The notes beneath the pieces are model-generated. The model was not told the origin of the DNA. It searched no databases and was given only the letters and a program-made list of their open reading frames with translations. From positions 744,001 through 808,000 of the forward strand of contig CAWFML010000001.1 of NCBI GenBank assembly GCA_963817025.1: a stretch of 64,000 bases of DNA, given 5' to 3'. Origin of the DNA: JACMLC01 sp963817025 (lineage in GTDB: Bacteria > Acidobacteriota > Blastocatellia > Pyrinomonadales > Pyrinomonadaceae). The translations under genes and the position numbers were made by a program. Below, one piece after another: positions 27,823 to 36,934 of this stretch. Numbering within the stretch: the first letter of the stretch is position 1; each line of letters starts with the position of its first letter.

Positions 27823-28884
27823 TTAATCTACCCAATCAGCGATGAAGACATTCGTGTCGCCGCGCGTCTGCGCGTTGCGATTTGAAGCGAACACGAGCCG
27901 CTTGCCATCCGGCGAGAACATCGGAAAGCCGTCAAAGCTCTCGTTGTAAGTGATGCGCTCAAGCCCCGTGCCGTCTGCGTTTATCAGGTACAGGTCAAAG
28001 TCGCGCCCTTTTGGATCATTGACGTTCGAGGCAAAGATGATGCGTTTGCCGTCCGGTAAAAAGTATGGAGCGAAGCTCGCCTTGCCGAGCTTTGTCACCT
28101 GCCGCTTATTGGTGCCGTCCGCGTTCATGACCCAGATTTCAAAGTTGTTCGGCTCGATCAAATTCTCTGTCAATCTTTGCTTGTAACGCTCGATCTCTGG
28201 CTCTGTTTTCGGATGAAAGGAACGATAGACTATCTGTTTGCCGTCGCGCGAAAAGAACGGGCCGCCATCATAGCCCAGCTCGTCGGTCAAACGCCGCACG
28301 TTTTTTCCGTCCGCGTCCATCGTATACACATCCAGATCGCCGTCGCGCATCGAAGTGAAAACAATCTTCTTGCCGTCCACAGAGACGGTCGCCTCCGCAT
28401 CGTAGCCTTGCGTCTTCGTCAACTGCTTTACGTCAGAGCCGTCTGCGCGTGCCGTGAAAATATCATACGAGGGATAAATGGCCCAGACATAGCCGCGCGA
28501 GAAATCAGGACGCGGCGGGCATTCCTTTGCGCCGAGGTGGGTTGACGAATAGAGCAGGCGATTGCCTTTCGGAAAAAAGTAAGAGCAGGTCGTGCGGCCC
28601 ATTCCCGTCGAGACCATCTGCACTTTTGAGCCGTCCGCATTCATCGTATAAATCTGGTCGCATTCGCGGCTCTCACGCTTCGATTGAAAAATAAGCTGGC
28701 GGCCATCGCCGGAAAAATAAGCCTCCGCATTCTCGCCGCCAAAGGTCAGTTGTCGCAGGTTGCGCAAGTGTTTTTCCTGCGGATGCTCAATCGCTGCGTC
28801 AGGCTTTTTGCCGTCCTGCGCCTGAAGCGCAAGCGAGAAGATAAACAGGGAAGTAAAAATAAGCAGTGTGTGTTTGATTTTCAT
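27823..28884 (-). CDS. Secreted TolB-like PD40 beta-propeller protein
   Basis: 353 residues with a signal peptide (TLLIFTSLFIFSLALQAQ). About six PD40 blades follow, each with a YxMNADG or SxDGKxIVF signature: FSGDGRQLIFQSKRES, VYTMDADGKNVRRLTDELGY, WVMNADGTNKRQVTKLG and LINADGTGLERITYNE. TolB itself acts in the Tol-Pal envelope system, but no other tol gene is near, so this is a stand-alone periplasmic or secreted propeller of unknown ligand. The frame is complete. Confidence 0.88.
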   Translation of the reverse strand: MKIKHTLLIFTSLFIFSLALQAQDGKKPDAAIEHPQEKHLRNLRQLTFGGENAEAYFSGDGRQLIFQSKRESRECDQIYTMNADGSKVQMVSTGMGRTTCSYFFPKGNRLLYSSTHLGAKECPPRPDFSRGYVWAIYPSYDIFTARADGSDVKQLTKTQGYDAEATVSVDGKKIVFTSMRDGDLDVYTMDADGKNVRRLTDELGYDGGPFFSRDGKQIVYRSFHPKTEPEIERYKQRLTENLIEPNNFEIWVMNADGTNKRQVTKLGKASFAPYFLPDGKRIIFASNVNDPKGRDFDLYLINADGTGLERITYNESFDGFPMFSPDGKRLVFASNRNAQTRGDTNVFIADWVD

Positions 28885-28942
28885 GTGAGCGATTAAGCGT
28901 AACCCTTTCCTTTAAGTCAACAGCGCCTTTGCGTGAGTATTA

Positions 28943-29033
28943 TTTCCCGCAAAGGCGCAAAGATGCAAAGCAAGACCGCAAAGCATTGAATGCCACTGAC
29001 ACTTTGCGTGCTTTTCTTTGCGTCTTTGCGCGA
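28943..29033. repeat. Intergenic palindrome, family A
   Basis: The left arm cccgcaaaggcgcaaagatg is complementary to the right arm's tctttgcgtctttgcgcg. It lies between the PD40 and DUF4139-like genes. Confidence 0.8.
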
Positions 29034-29091
29034 ATATGTCTTTTTCTTCGTTATCTTTGAAACTTAACTGTTTCTAAAAGCGCGGAGAGTA

Positions 29092-30786
29092 TTAACGCGC
29101 CACGTAAACCTTATAGGTATAGCGCAGCTCTTTTTCGCCGGGCGGCAGCGAGAATTCCCATTTGACTACCGACTGCGGATTGACGGCTTGCAGGTCAGAG
29201 CCGTCGCGGCTGATGACGCCGCGCTCCGTCGCCTGCATGATAGTGCCGGAGATACTGCGCACGATACTGACATCAACCGGCTGCTTCTTTATATTGCGGA
29301 GCTTGATGACGCCTTCAACCGTGACAATATCATATTCCTCCGCATCCTCATCCGGCTTCTTGGGCCTCACCTCGCGGACGCGCGATTTCTCCGTCAGCTT
29401 GTGTGTGCCGACCACTTCCGTAGCAGGCGTGACGCGCACGGTCGTCTCCGTGCTGACGGGCGTGAAGGCCAGTATGTCCTGACCCAGCGGCTTCCAGTCG
29501 CGGAAGGTCAGCGCGGGCGCAGTCGTCCACGGCATCCCCGTCTCATTCTTCAGCTTGAGCGAACGCCAGAAGCCGCCCGCGAGATTGGTTAAACCACGCG
29601 TGCTGTATTCGCTCCCGGAAGTATTGCCGTCCGGCACTGTCCATTCAAAAACTTCACGACACGGGACGGTCAGAGAGAAGAGACGCAGGCTGGCGCGCTC
29701 GCCCTTCTTGAGAGCCACCTGATCCGTGCGATAAAGATAAAGCTCGTCTGCGGACATCGCGGGCAGGCTGCCTTCCTCAGGCACTGTGGCGGATGAATCG
29801 CCGCCGCTCCGCGCTCCGCCGGAAGGCCGCAACTCGCCCGCGCGGCTCTGCGTCATGATGGCGTTGGAGTATTGATTCTGGCTGACGTTGAAATAACTCG
29901 AAACGCCCGCGAAGGTCTGGTTCAAAGAGAGCGGCGAGAGCAAATCCTGATAAAGAAAGTGAGGCACGCCGACGACGAAATAAAACTCCGCGCCGGAGAT
30001 GTCCACCAGTTCGTTTATCACCATCGCTTCCAGTTCGAGCTTAGCCTCCGTCACGGGGTCGCCCTTCGGCTCGATGCGATAGGCCGGAATCCAGCGAATC
30101 CCGCGCTCAAGAGCAGCGACGCCAAGCGTGACCGTCTGCCCGGCAGGAACATTCTCCGTCTTGAACACGAGGCGATTCTCCTTGCTCGTCGTCAGCTTGT
30201 CCCAGCGCGGCTGCCCAGTGAATTCCATAAACGCGATGCTCGATGTGCGCAAGACCGTGACTCCGGTTTCGGTCGTGACGGCGATGTCCGATTCGCCGTT
30301 CTGAATTCTCTCCGGCCCTGTGTTGCGCAAAAGCTCGCCCGTCTGTCCGACCATAAAAGTCCGGCGCGGGTTGAGGATGACATACGTGCCTTCTAAAATC
30401 TTATCCGAGTATTGCGACTTGACGCGTATGCGAGAGCCTTCGTTGATAAAGAGCAGCTCTTCCAGATTGGCGACGCGCCCGGCATCTTTCTTCTCGGCCT
30501 CTGTGGCGAGAAGCTGCGTCACGCGCACCTGCGGCGACGTGCTATAGCCCCACACAGTCCCCATCACGCCAATCGGCACTTCCGTCGTATAGACCCAGCC
30601 ATCGACCGGCGCGGCCTGTCCTTCACTATACGTGAAGACATAACCGTTCTTGAAAACGGCAACGCGCTTGACCGTCGGTTTGAATAAAGGCGGCTGGGGC
30701 TTGTTCTCCTGGGCCAGAACCAGAGACAAAGGCAACAGCGAGACGACTAAAAAAAGAGAGGCGGCGCGCAGATATTGTTTGGACAC
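29092..30786 (-). CDS. Secreted DUF4139-like protein
   Basis: 564 residues starting at GTG 30786, with AGGAGG about twelve bases upstream. A signal peptide (SLFLVVSLLPLSLVLAQ) is followed by a beta-rich protein with KRVAVFKNGYVFTYSEGQA near the start and a conserved-looking core VAALERGIRWIPAYRI, which resembles the WxPxY segment of DUF4139 proteins. The C-terminus (WEFSLPPGEKELRYTYKVYV) also fits that family, in which a final strand ends YxxxV. The function of DUF4139 is not established. It has no visible catalytic motif. Confidence 0.6.
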   Translation of the reverse strand: MSKQYLRAASLFLVVSLLPLSLVLAQENKPQPPLFKPTVKRVAVFKNGYVFTYSEGQAAPVDGWVYTTEVPIGVMGTVWGYSTSPQVRVTQLLATEAEKKDAGRVANLEELLFINEGSRIRVKSQYSDKILEGTYVILNPRRTFMVGQTGELLRNTGPERIQNGESDIAVTTETGVTVLRTSSIAFMEFTGQPRWDKLTTSKENRLVFKTENVPAGQTVTLGVAALERGIRWIPAYRIEPKGDPVTEAKLELEAMVINELVDISGAEFYFVVGVPHFLYQDLLSPLSLNQTFAGVSSYFNVSQNQYSNAIMTQSRAGELRPSGGARSGGDSSATVPEEGSLPAMSADELYLYRTDQVALKKGERASLRLFSLTVPCREVFEWTVPDGNTSGSEYSTRGLTNLAGGFWRSLKLKNETGMPWTTAPALTFRDWKPLGQDILAFTPVSTETTVRVTPATEVVGTHKLTEKSRVREVRPKKPDEDAEEYDIVTVEGVIKLRNIKKQPVDVSIVRSISGTIMQATERGVISRDGSDLQAVNPQSVVKWEFSLPPGEKELRYTYKVYVAR

Positions 30787-30898
30787 TTGAGGGTAGTACC
30801 TCCTGATGTTGGATGCTTACCGATGGGGAAACTTTCAGTGGAAGAACGAGACACACGAATCTTTTTGCAAGCTTTATTGGATAAAATCGAAAGCTTGA

Positions 30899-31012
30899 GG
30901 TTTCGCGCAAAGGCGCAAAGTAAGAACTTAAGGCGCAAAAGATAAAAGTCTTCTTTGAAGATAAAAGTCTTCTTTGCGCCTTATGTTTTCTCTTTGCGCC
31001 TTTGCGCGAAAC
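30899..31012. repeat. Intergenic palindrome, family A, with internal 19-bp tandem duplication
   Basis: The left arm gtttcgcgcaaaggcgcaaa mirrors the right arm tttgcgcctttgcgcgaaac. Inside, gataaaagtcttctttg occurs twice in a row (30941-30957 and 30960-30976) with a period of 19. Confidence 0.85.
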
Positions 31013-31040
31013 TTCTTTGTTTCATCTTCTTCAGCTTTAC

Positions 31041-32126
31041 TTAACCGTTCTTGCTTTCAAACTCTTTCATGAATTGAACGAGAGCCGCGACGCCTTCTTG
31101 CGGGAAAGCATTATAAATCGAGGCGCGTATGCCGCCGACCGAGCGATGGCCCTTGAGGCCGTCCAGTCCGGCAGCCGTCGCTTCGCTCGCAAATTTCTTT
31201 TCCAGTTCTTCCGAAGGCAAACGAAACGTGACGTTCATCTGCGAGCGTGCGTCCCTGTCCGCGTGGCCGCGATAAAATTCAGTCGCATCAATCGCATCGT
31301 AGAGCAATTTTGCTTTCGCTTCATTCTCGCCCTGCATCGCAGAGAGGCCGCCCTTTTCCCTGAGCCAATCACAGACCAGTGCGATGATGTAAATGCCGAA
31401 AGTATTGGGCGTGTTATAGAGCGATTTGTTCTCCACATGCGTGCGAAAATCCAGCATCGTATGCAGCCCGTCAGGGATGCGCTGCAAGAGGTCGTCGCGG
31501 ATGATGACGAGCGTGACGCCGCTTGGCCCGATATTCTTTTGCGCGCCCGCATAGATGAGACCGTATTTTTCCACCGCGACAGGACGAGACAGAATATCCG
31601 ACGAAGCATCGCAGATGAGCGGCACATCGCCCGCTTCAGGCTCCGACTTAAACTCCACGCCTTCTATCGTCTCGTTCGAGGTGAAGTGCACGTAGGCCGC
31701 GTTCTGATCCAGACTCAATTCGTCCTGTGCCGGCACGCGCGTAAAGCCGCCGTCGGCTGTGTTGGCGGCGATGTTGACCGCGCCCTCGCGCTTGGCCTCT
31801 TTGACGGCCTTCTTGCCCCAGCTGCCGGTCACGATGTAATCGGCGCTCCCGCCTTCCGGCAGCAGGTTCATCGGAATCATGGAAAACTGCAAGCTCGCGC
31901 CGCCCTGCAAAAACAGGACGTGATAGTTGTCCGGCAAGCCCATCAATTCGCGCAACCCGCCTTCCGCGCGCCCGATGATTTCATCGAAAGCTTTTGAGCG
32001 ATGGCTGATTTCCATGATGCTCATCCCGACGCCGGGCAAAGTCACCAACTCGCGCTGCGCTTCTTCCAACACAGGAAGTGGCAACACGGCAGGGCCTGCG
32101 CTGAAGTTAAAGATTCTCTCAGTCAT
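31041..32126 (-). CDS. serC: Phosphoserine aminotransferase
   Basis: 361 residues, normal SerC length. It is a PLP enzyme that converts 3-phosphohydroxypyruvate and glutamate to phosphoserine. Motifs: start RIFNFSAGPAVLPLPVLEEA, phosphate-binding GGASLQFSMIPMNL, PLP-Lys region YAGAQKNIGPSGVTLVI, and C-terminal GHRSVGGIRASIYNAFP. GGAG precedes the ATG. It lies downstream of an SDR gene and serA on the same strand, so the first two steps of serine synthesis are clustered; serB is not in the window. Confidence 0.95.
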   Translation of the reverse strand: MTERIFNFSAGPAVLPLPVLEEAQRELVTLPGVGMSIMEISHRSKAFDEIIGRAEGGLRELMGLPDNYHVLFLQGGASLQFSMIPMNLLPEGGSADYIVTGSWGKKAVKEAKREGAVNIAANTADGGFTRVPAQDELSLDQNAAYVHFTSNETIEGVEFKSEPEAGDVPLICDASSDILSRPVAVEKYGLIYAGAQKNIGPSGVTLVIIRDDLLQRIPDGLHTMLDFRTHVENKSLYNTPNTFGIYIIALVCDWLREKGGLSAMQGENEAKAKLLYDAIDATEFYRGHADRDARSQMNVTFRLPSEELEKKFASEATAAGLDGLKGHRSVGGIRASIYNAFPQEGVAALVQFMKEFESKNG

Positions 32127-32188
32127 TTGTTTTCTCCAAAAACGTTTTCAGGGATCAGAATTCGGGTGACAGGTAAGAGGGGTCGGAT

Positions 32189-33004
32189 TTATTTTGCCGC
32201 TCCCTGTCCTCCGTCCCCCGTCCCCTGCATTTTATCCTCTTGAGGACGCAAAGCTTTGCCTGCGATTCGCGTGACCACAGAGCGCGGCACGAGCCGTTCG
32301 GCTTCGGTCATCAAGTAATTAGTCCAGCCGGAGATGATGTGGCCGCGACCGCGCTTGAGGCCGCTGAGGGCCGTTTCAACCACCTGCTCCGGCGTCTGCG
32401 AGACGCGCATCGGCGGACGCTCCATCTCCGAGGCCGCGAAAAAATTTGTATCCGTCACGCCCGGACAAAGCGCCATGACATTGATGCCATAGGCGCGATT
32501 CTCTTCCCACAGCGCGTCGGAAAAAGAGAGCACAAAAGCTTTGGTCGCGGCATAGGTCGTCATGTACGGCACCGGCTGAAAGCCCGCCGTCGAAGCGACG
32601 TTGATGATCGAGCCGCGCTCGCGCTCGCGCATCGGTTTCAAAAACAGATACGTCAGAGCGACGAGCGCCTTGACGTTCAAATCAATCATCTCCAACTCGC
32701 GCTCTATCTCAAGCGTGAGAAAATCTCCCATCGAGCCAAAGCCCGCGTTGTTAATCAACATCTCGACTTCAAGCCCGCGCTCCAAAGTCTCTGCCAACAA
32801 CTTTGCGGGCGCATCCTTTTCCGTCAAATCCAGCGCGACGAACTGCGCGTTAATGTTGTGCGCGCGTCCCAACTCGCTCGACAGCGCGGCCAGCTTGTTT
32901 TCCGAGCGCGCCACCAGCAAGACATTCTCGCCCCGTGATGCCAGCTTGCGAGCAAAGGCTTCGCCGATGCCGCTCGATGCGCCTGTGATGAGTGTGGTTT
33001 TCAT
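32189..33004 (-). CDS. Short-chain dehydrogenase/reductase (SDR)
   Basis: 271 residues of classical SDR type. The nucleotide-binding TGASSGIG (7-14), the NNAG motif (about 90), catalytic Ser in INVASTAG and YxxxK as YAATK are all present, and VARSENKL after the second strand suggests NADP(H) use. It sits between serA and serC on the same strand. The substrate cannot be predicted; membership of the serine operon could be incidental. The tail after residue 255 (KMQGTGDGGQGAAK) is low-complexity and may be read-in from the intergenic repeat. Confidence 0.85.
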   Translation of the reverse strand: MKTTLITGASSGIGEAFARKLASRGENVLLVARSENKLAALSSELGRAHNINAQFVALDLTEKDAPAKLLAETLERGLEVEMLINNAGFGSMGDFLTLEIERELEMIDLNVKALVALTYLFLKPMRERERGSIINVASTAGFQPVPYMTTYAATKAFVLSFSDALWEENRAYGINVMALCPGVTDTNFFAASEMERPPMRVSQTPEQVVETALSGLKRGRGHIISGWTNYLMTEAERLVPRSVVTRIAGKALRPQEDKMQGTGDGGQGAAK

Positions 33005-33069
33005 AAGAGCAGAACTCAGGACTCAGAATCAAAGCAACATGGATTCGTTTTGTCTCGGAGACTTGAATC

Positions 33070-34272
33070 TCAAAGATTTATCAGATTCAACTCGATGATG
33101 TCTTCATTCTCCGCGCGCAATCGTTCAAAGGTCTCATCAGGCGGCGCGCTCTCAAGATTGATGCGAGCGACGGCGGCTTCTGAGCCTTCAAAGATAATAT
33201 TTTCCATCTCCTGCACGTTGATGCCAGCCGTGCGGATGGCTTCGAGGACGTGCGCGAGGACGCCGGGGCGGTCGCGGTGACGCACGACGAGCATGTGCGT
33301 GGCGGGCGTGCGCTCGGCCACGTTGACGACGTTCGGGACGCGGCCCGTTTCTTTGAAAGTCTGAATGATGCGAACGGTCTCGGCGGCGATGGCTTCCTGC
33401 GCCTGCTCCGTCGAAGCTCCTATGTGATGCGTGCCGTAGAGATTTTCTTCCCGCGCAATGTCGTCCGTAAACTCGCCCGTCCCGCCCGCAGGCTCTGCCG
33501 CATAGACATCAAGCCCCGCGCGAATCCCGCGCGACTTCATCGCCTGAACCAGAGCTGATTGGTCCACAACCTCGCCGCGCGAAGTGTTGATGAAAGACGC
33601 GCCCTCTTTCATCGAATTGAAAATATCCGCGCCGACCAGCGAGCGTGTTTCGGGTTTTAAGGCGAGATGCACGCTGACCACATCCGAGACTCGCGCCACC
33701 TCCTGCGGACTCTCTTTGAATTCGATGCCGAGCGCACTTGCGCGCTCAGGCGTCAGGCTCCGGCTCCATGCGACGACAGGCATCCCGAAGGCGCTGGCGC
33801 GCGGAATCATCTCCTGCCCGATCTTGCCGACGCCGATGAGGCCGAGCGTGCGCCCGTAGAGGCCGCGCGCTTTGGAAAACTCTTTTTTGTTCCACTGTCC
33901 GGCGCGCAATTGAATCACGTTGTCCGCCACGCGGCGGTCGAGCGCGAGGATTAAAGCGAAGGCCAGCTCTGCCACAGCGATGGAGTTTTTGCCGGGACAG
34001 TTTGAGACATAGATGCCACGGTTTGACGCCGCCGCGACATCAATCGTGTTATAGCCCGCGCCCGCGCGCACGATTAACTTCAGCGCGGCCTCATCCATCA
34101 TCTCTTCCGTCACTTTGGTCGAGCGCACGACCAGCGCGTCCGGCCCGGCCTCGCGGATGGCGGCGACGAGCGCATCGTCTTTCAAGTCCGGTTGATACAA
34201 AACCTCGCAGCCGATGGCGAGTAAACCATCCTGCCCGGACTGCTCAAACTTATCGGCAATCAAAACTCTCAT
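33070..34272 (-). CDS. serA: D-3-phosphoglycerate dehydrogenase
   Basis: 400 residues. The NAD-dependent first enzyme of serine synthesis. Motifs: IVRAGAGYNTID (substrate Arg), GLIGVGKIGQEMIPRA (NAD fold, about 140), NTSRGEVVD (catalytic Arg region), and GTHHIGASTEQAQ (catalytic His). The C-terminal ACT domain (about 325-400, MLVVRHRDRPGVLAHVLEAI) suggests feedback control by serine or another amino acid. The long intervening domain of type I SerA is absent. It leads the serA-SDR-serC run. Confidence 0.93.
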   Translation of the reverse strand: MRVLIADKFEQSGQDGLLAIGCEVLYQPDLKDDALVAAIREAGPDALVVRSTKVTEEMMDEAALKLIVRAGAGYNTIDVAAASNRGIYVSNCPGKNSIAVAELAFALILALDRRVADNVIQLRAGQWNKKEFSKARGLYGRTLGLIGVGKIGQEMIPRASAFGMPVVAWSRSLTPERASALGIEFKESPQEVARVSDVVSVHLALKPETRSLVGADIFNSMKEGASFINTSRGEVVDQSALVQAMKSRGIRAGLDVYAAEPAGGTGEFTDDIAREENLYGTHHIGASTEQAQEAIAAETVRIIQTFKETGRVPNVVNVAERTPATHMLVVRHRDRPGVLAHVLEAIRTAGINVQEMENIIFEGSEAAVARINLESAPPDETFERLRAENEDIIELNLINL

Positions 34273-34326
34273 CCGTTTAGCCTCACTTCAAGTTCAATAC
34301 AAAACTCAAGTTAAAATCCGACTCAA

Positions 34327-34423
34327 TTCTTTGCGCCTCAGGTTTTATCTTTGCGCCACCAGCGCGAAACAAAACTATTTCACGATGGTGGCGCAAGCAA
34401 AGAAAGACTCAAGGCGCAAAGAA
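34327..34423. repeat. Compound palindrome, family E copy 2
   Basis: It reads ttctttgcgcctcaggtttt, then ctttgcgccaccagcgcgaa, a loop, and cgatggtggcgcaagcaaag with aaggcgcaaagaa. It lies between serA and the GNAT gene, both on the minus strand. Confidence 0.85.
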
Positions 34424-34449
34424 GAAGGTTTGAGTTTTTAGAACACGTC

Positions 34450-34980
34450 TTACTCATGCACCACATAAAGGGAATGCTCATGCGGCCTGAAATCTTCGCG
34501 CGCAATCGCGTAAAAAGCGCAGTCGTAACCGTAGTGCAGCGCGTTCTTCTCATACTTCATCCCGAGCTTTTCCATGATGCGCCGCGAGGCTGTGTTCTCA
34601 GGCAACGCGACGGCCACGATACGCTTGAGACCGGCGCGCTCAAAGCCGTAGCGCAGACTTGCTGCTGCCGCTTCGGTGACAAGTCCCTGTCCCCAGTAAG
34701 CTTTTGCGACGCCGTAACCGACCTCCACCTCAGGCGAATTTTCCAGGTACATCAGCCCGCACCAGCCGATTAACTTTTGCTGCTCTTTATGAACCACGCC
34801 CCACGCGCCGAACCCGTGCGACCCGTAAAGCGAGATGTAATAACTAAGACGCTGCAAGACTTTTTCTCTATCCTGCACGCCGATATACTTCATCACTTCA
34901 GGGTCGGCTCTCAAGGCAGCCAACTCATCCAAGTCATCAATCGTAAACTCACGCAGGAGTAATCGCTCGGTCTCTATCAT
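34450..34980 (-). CDS. GNAT acetyltransferase, RimJ/RimL-like
   Basis: 176 residues from ATG 34980 (MIETERLLLREF), the classical start of RimJ-like GNATs; the longer frame to 35040 is encoded by a family C palindrome. The acetyl-CoA loop is GVAKAYWGQGLVTEAAAASL, and the C-terminal VALPENTASRRIMEKLGMKY is typical of the group. Such enzymes acetylate protein N-termini, amino acids or antibiotics; the substrate is unknown here. Confidence 0.85.
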   Translation of the reverse strand: MIETERLLLREFTIDDLDELAALRADPEVMKYIGVQDREKVLQRLSYYISLYGSHGFGAWGVVHKEQQKLIGWCGLMYLENSPEVEVGYGVAKAYWGQGLVTEAAAASLRYGFERAGLKRIVAVALPENTASRRIMEKLGMKYEKNALHYGYDCAFYAIAREDFRPHEHSLYVVHE

Positions 34981-34988
34981 AAAGAAGC

Positions 34989-35062
34989 AGTGACGAGTGA
35001 CGGGTGACAGGTGACGAGATAAAGCAGAAGCGCTTGTCACTCGTCACTTGTCACCTGCCACT
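34989..35062. repeat. Intergenic palindrome, family C
   Basis: The left arm cagtgacgagtgacgggtga and the right arm cactcgtcacttgtcacctg are complementary over most of their length. It fills the gap between the DUF1015 and GNAT genes. Confidence 0.85.
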
Positions 35063-35065
35063 GTT

Positions 35066-36298
35066 TTAAATGTTATGTATCAACAGCGCGTCGCGCAGCT
35101 TTGGCTCGAACCAGGTGGATTTGGGCGGCATGATGCTGCCTGCGTCCGAAACATTCAGGAGGTCGTCCAGCGTCGTCGGGGAAAGCGAAAAGGCGACCGC
35201 CGCCTGTCCTTCGTTGACGAGTCTTTCAAGCTCCGCTGTGCCGCGTATGCCACCGACGAAATCTATGCGCTTGTCCGTCCGCACGTCCTTGATGCCCAAA
35301 ATCGGGTCAAGCAGGTTTTCCTGCAAGAGGCTGACATCGAGCGAAGCCACAGGATCGCTTGATTGCCGCAGGCTCTCGTCTTTGAGCACAAGCTTGTACC
35401 ACTTTCCGCCCAAGTACATGCTCCATTGACCGCGCGATTCGGGCGCAGGCGTGGCTCCTTCCGTGACCTCGAAAGTCTTGCCGACGGCGGCGAGAAATTC
35501 TTCCGGCGCGAGGCCGTTCAAATCGCGCACTGTGCGATTGTATGGAAGGATGCGAAGCTGCTCTGCGGGAAAGAGCACGGCGAGAAAGAAATTGTATTCC
35601 TCTTCGCCTGTGTGATTGTCCCCGTTCTGTTCTTTGAGAAAGCCGCGGGCGCGCGAGGCAGAGGCGGCGCGATGATGGCCGTCGGCTATGTAGAGCTTCG
35701 GCACTTCACGAAATGCCTGCACAAAGCGCACAGGGTCTGGCACATGCCAGACTGTATGCTGCACGCCGTCCGGCGCAGTGAAATCATAGAGGGCTTCGGT
35801 CACGGTCACTTCCATGACCATCGTGTCAATCTCCTGATTGCCGCGATAGGTTAAAAAGACCGGGCCGGTCTGTGCGCGCAAAGAGAGCATGTGCCGCGTG
35901 CGGTCGTCCTCTTTGTCGCGGCGCGTCTTCTCGTGTTTGAGAATCGTGTCGTTATCGTATTCGTCAACGGCGCAGGCAGCGACCAGCCCTATCTGCTCCT
36001 GCTCGCCCATGATAAGGCGATAGAGATAGAGGCTCGGCTCAGGCTCCATCTTGAGCGGGCAACGCTCCGTCAGCTCGCGGAAATTGTCCGCGGCTTTTTT
36101 GTAAACCTCGTCGCTGTAAATGTCCGTGCCGGCGGGCAAGCCAATCTCTGGACGCGAGACGTGCAGGAAGCTCCACGGGTTTCCGGCGGCGAGTTGCCGC
36201 GCCTCTTCCGTGTTAACCACATCGTAGGGCACGCTCGCCACCTGCGGGGCAAGCTCTGCGGGCGGACGAAGCGCGCGAAAAGGATGAACGACAGCCAT
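35066..36298 (-). CDS. DUF1015 family protein
   Basis: 410 residues. Family signatures: start VVHPFRALRPPAELAPQVAS and VPYDVVN, then LYIADGHHRAASASRARGF in the centre, and SLLQENLLDPILGIKDVRTD with FVGG towards the end. AAGGAG precedes ATG 36298. The function is not established; the family has been noted beside serA and related genes in several phyla, as here. Complete, soluble, no signal peptide. Confidence 0.9.
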   Translation of the reverse strand: MAVVHPFRALRPPAELAPQVASVPYDVVNTEEARQLAAGNPWSFLHVSRPEIGLPAGTDIYSDEVYKKAADNFRELTERCPLKMEPEPSLYLYRLIMGEQEQIGLVAACAVDEYDNDTILKHEKTRRDKEDDRTRHMLSLRAQTGPVFLTYRGNQEIDTMVMEVTVTEALYDFTAPDGVQHTVWHVPDPVRFVQAFREVPKLYIADGHHRAASASRARGFLKEQNGDNHTGEEEYNFFLAVLFPAEQLRILPYNRTVRDLNGLAPEEFLAAVGKTFEVTEGATPAPESRGQWSMYLGGKWYKLVLKDESLRQSSDPVASLDVSLLQENLLDPILGIKDVRTDKRIDFVGGIRGTAELERLVNEGQAAVAFSLSPTTLDDLLNVSDAGSIMPPKSTWFEPKLRDALLIHNI

Positions 36299-36499
36299 CT
36301 GCTTATCTCCTTATAGCCTTGAGCGGAAAGAATTGAAACGCTTAAGACTATCCGTTTCGGCACTCGTTTGCCAAGTCCTGAAGGCGTTTGAGGATTTCAA
36401 ATTTGAGATTCCGAATTTGAAATTCCTCTGTGCTCCTCTGTGTCCTCTGTGGTAAATCTTCTCTATTCTATGTTCACTAACAAAGGGAGCGATTGAGAA

Positions 36500-36835
36500 A
36501 TGAGCGATTTAGCGAGCCGCGAGTGTGTGCCGTGTCGCGGCGGCATTCCGCCTCTGCGCGGGACGGAGATAAAAGAGTTTGCGGATGAGCTTGGCGACGA
36601 ATGGGAAGTCGTAGAGGAACATCACCTGCGAAAGAGATACGAGTTCAAGAACTTTCTCGAAGCGCAGGCTTTCGTCATGCGCGTCGGAGAGCTGGCGGAA
36701 CAACAGGGCCATCACCCGGACATCTGTTTCGGCTGGGGCTATGCGGAGCTAAAAATCTGGACGCACAAGATTGACGGCCTCAACGAAAGCGATTTTGTTC
36801 TGGCTGCGAAGGTAGATGGATTGTTGAGTGCGTGA
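36500..36835 (+). CDS. phhB: 4a-hydroxytetrahydrobiopterin dehydratase
   Basis: 111 residues, the usual size of pterin-4a-carbinolamine dehydratase. It removes water from 4a-hydroxytetrahydropterin during recycling of the cofactor used by aromatic amino acid hydroxylases. The family motif is QQGHHPDICFGWGYAELKIW followed by THKIDGLNESDF; His-His and the following His (THKID) form the active site. GGGAGCGATTG precedes ATG 36500. No aromatic hydroxylase gene is in the window. Confidence 0.93.
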   Translation: MSDLASRECVPCRGGIPPLRGTEIKEFADELGDEWEVVEEHHLRKRYEFKNFLEAQAFVMRVGELAEQQGHHPDICFGWGYAELKIWTHKIDGLNESDFVLAAKVDGLLSA

Positions 36836-36850
36836 AGAAGAAATAAAACA

Positions 36851-36924
36851 TCTCCCGCAAAGGCGCTGGTGGCGCAAAGAAAGACATGAGTTCTTCTTTG
36901 CGCCCTTGCGCCTTTGCGGGAAAC
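36851..36924. repeat. Intergenic palindrome, family A with CTGGTGG insert
   Basis: The left arm tcccgcaaaggcgctggtgg and the right arm cgcccttgcgcctttgcggg pair with an offset caused by the gctggtg insert, which also appears in family E. It lies between convergent genes. Confidence 0.8.
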
Positions 36925-36934
36925 TTTTTGTGAC

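Noticed and set aside
31002..31997. 331-residue plus-strand frame
   Set aside because: It is the antisense shadow of serC.
31041..32126. The PLP aminotransferase as an EgtE-like lyase for ergothioneine
   Set aside because: All SerC signatures are present, and it lies with serA, so phosphoserine aminotransferase explains it fully.
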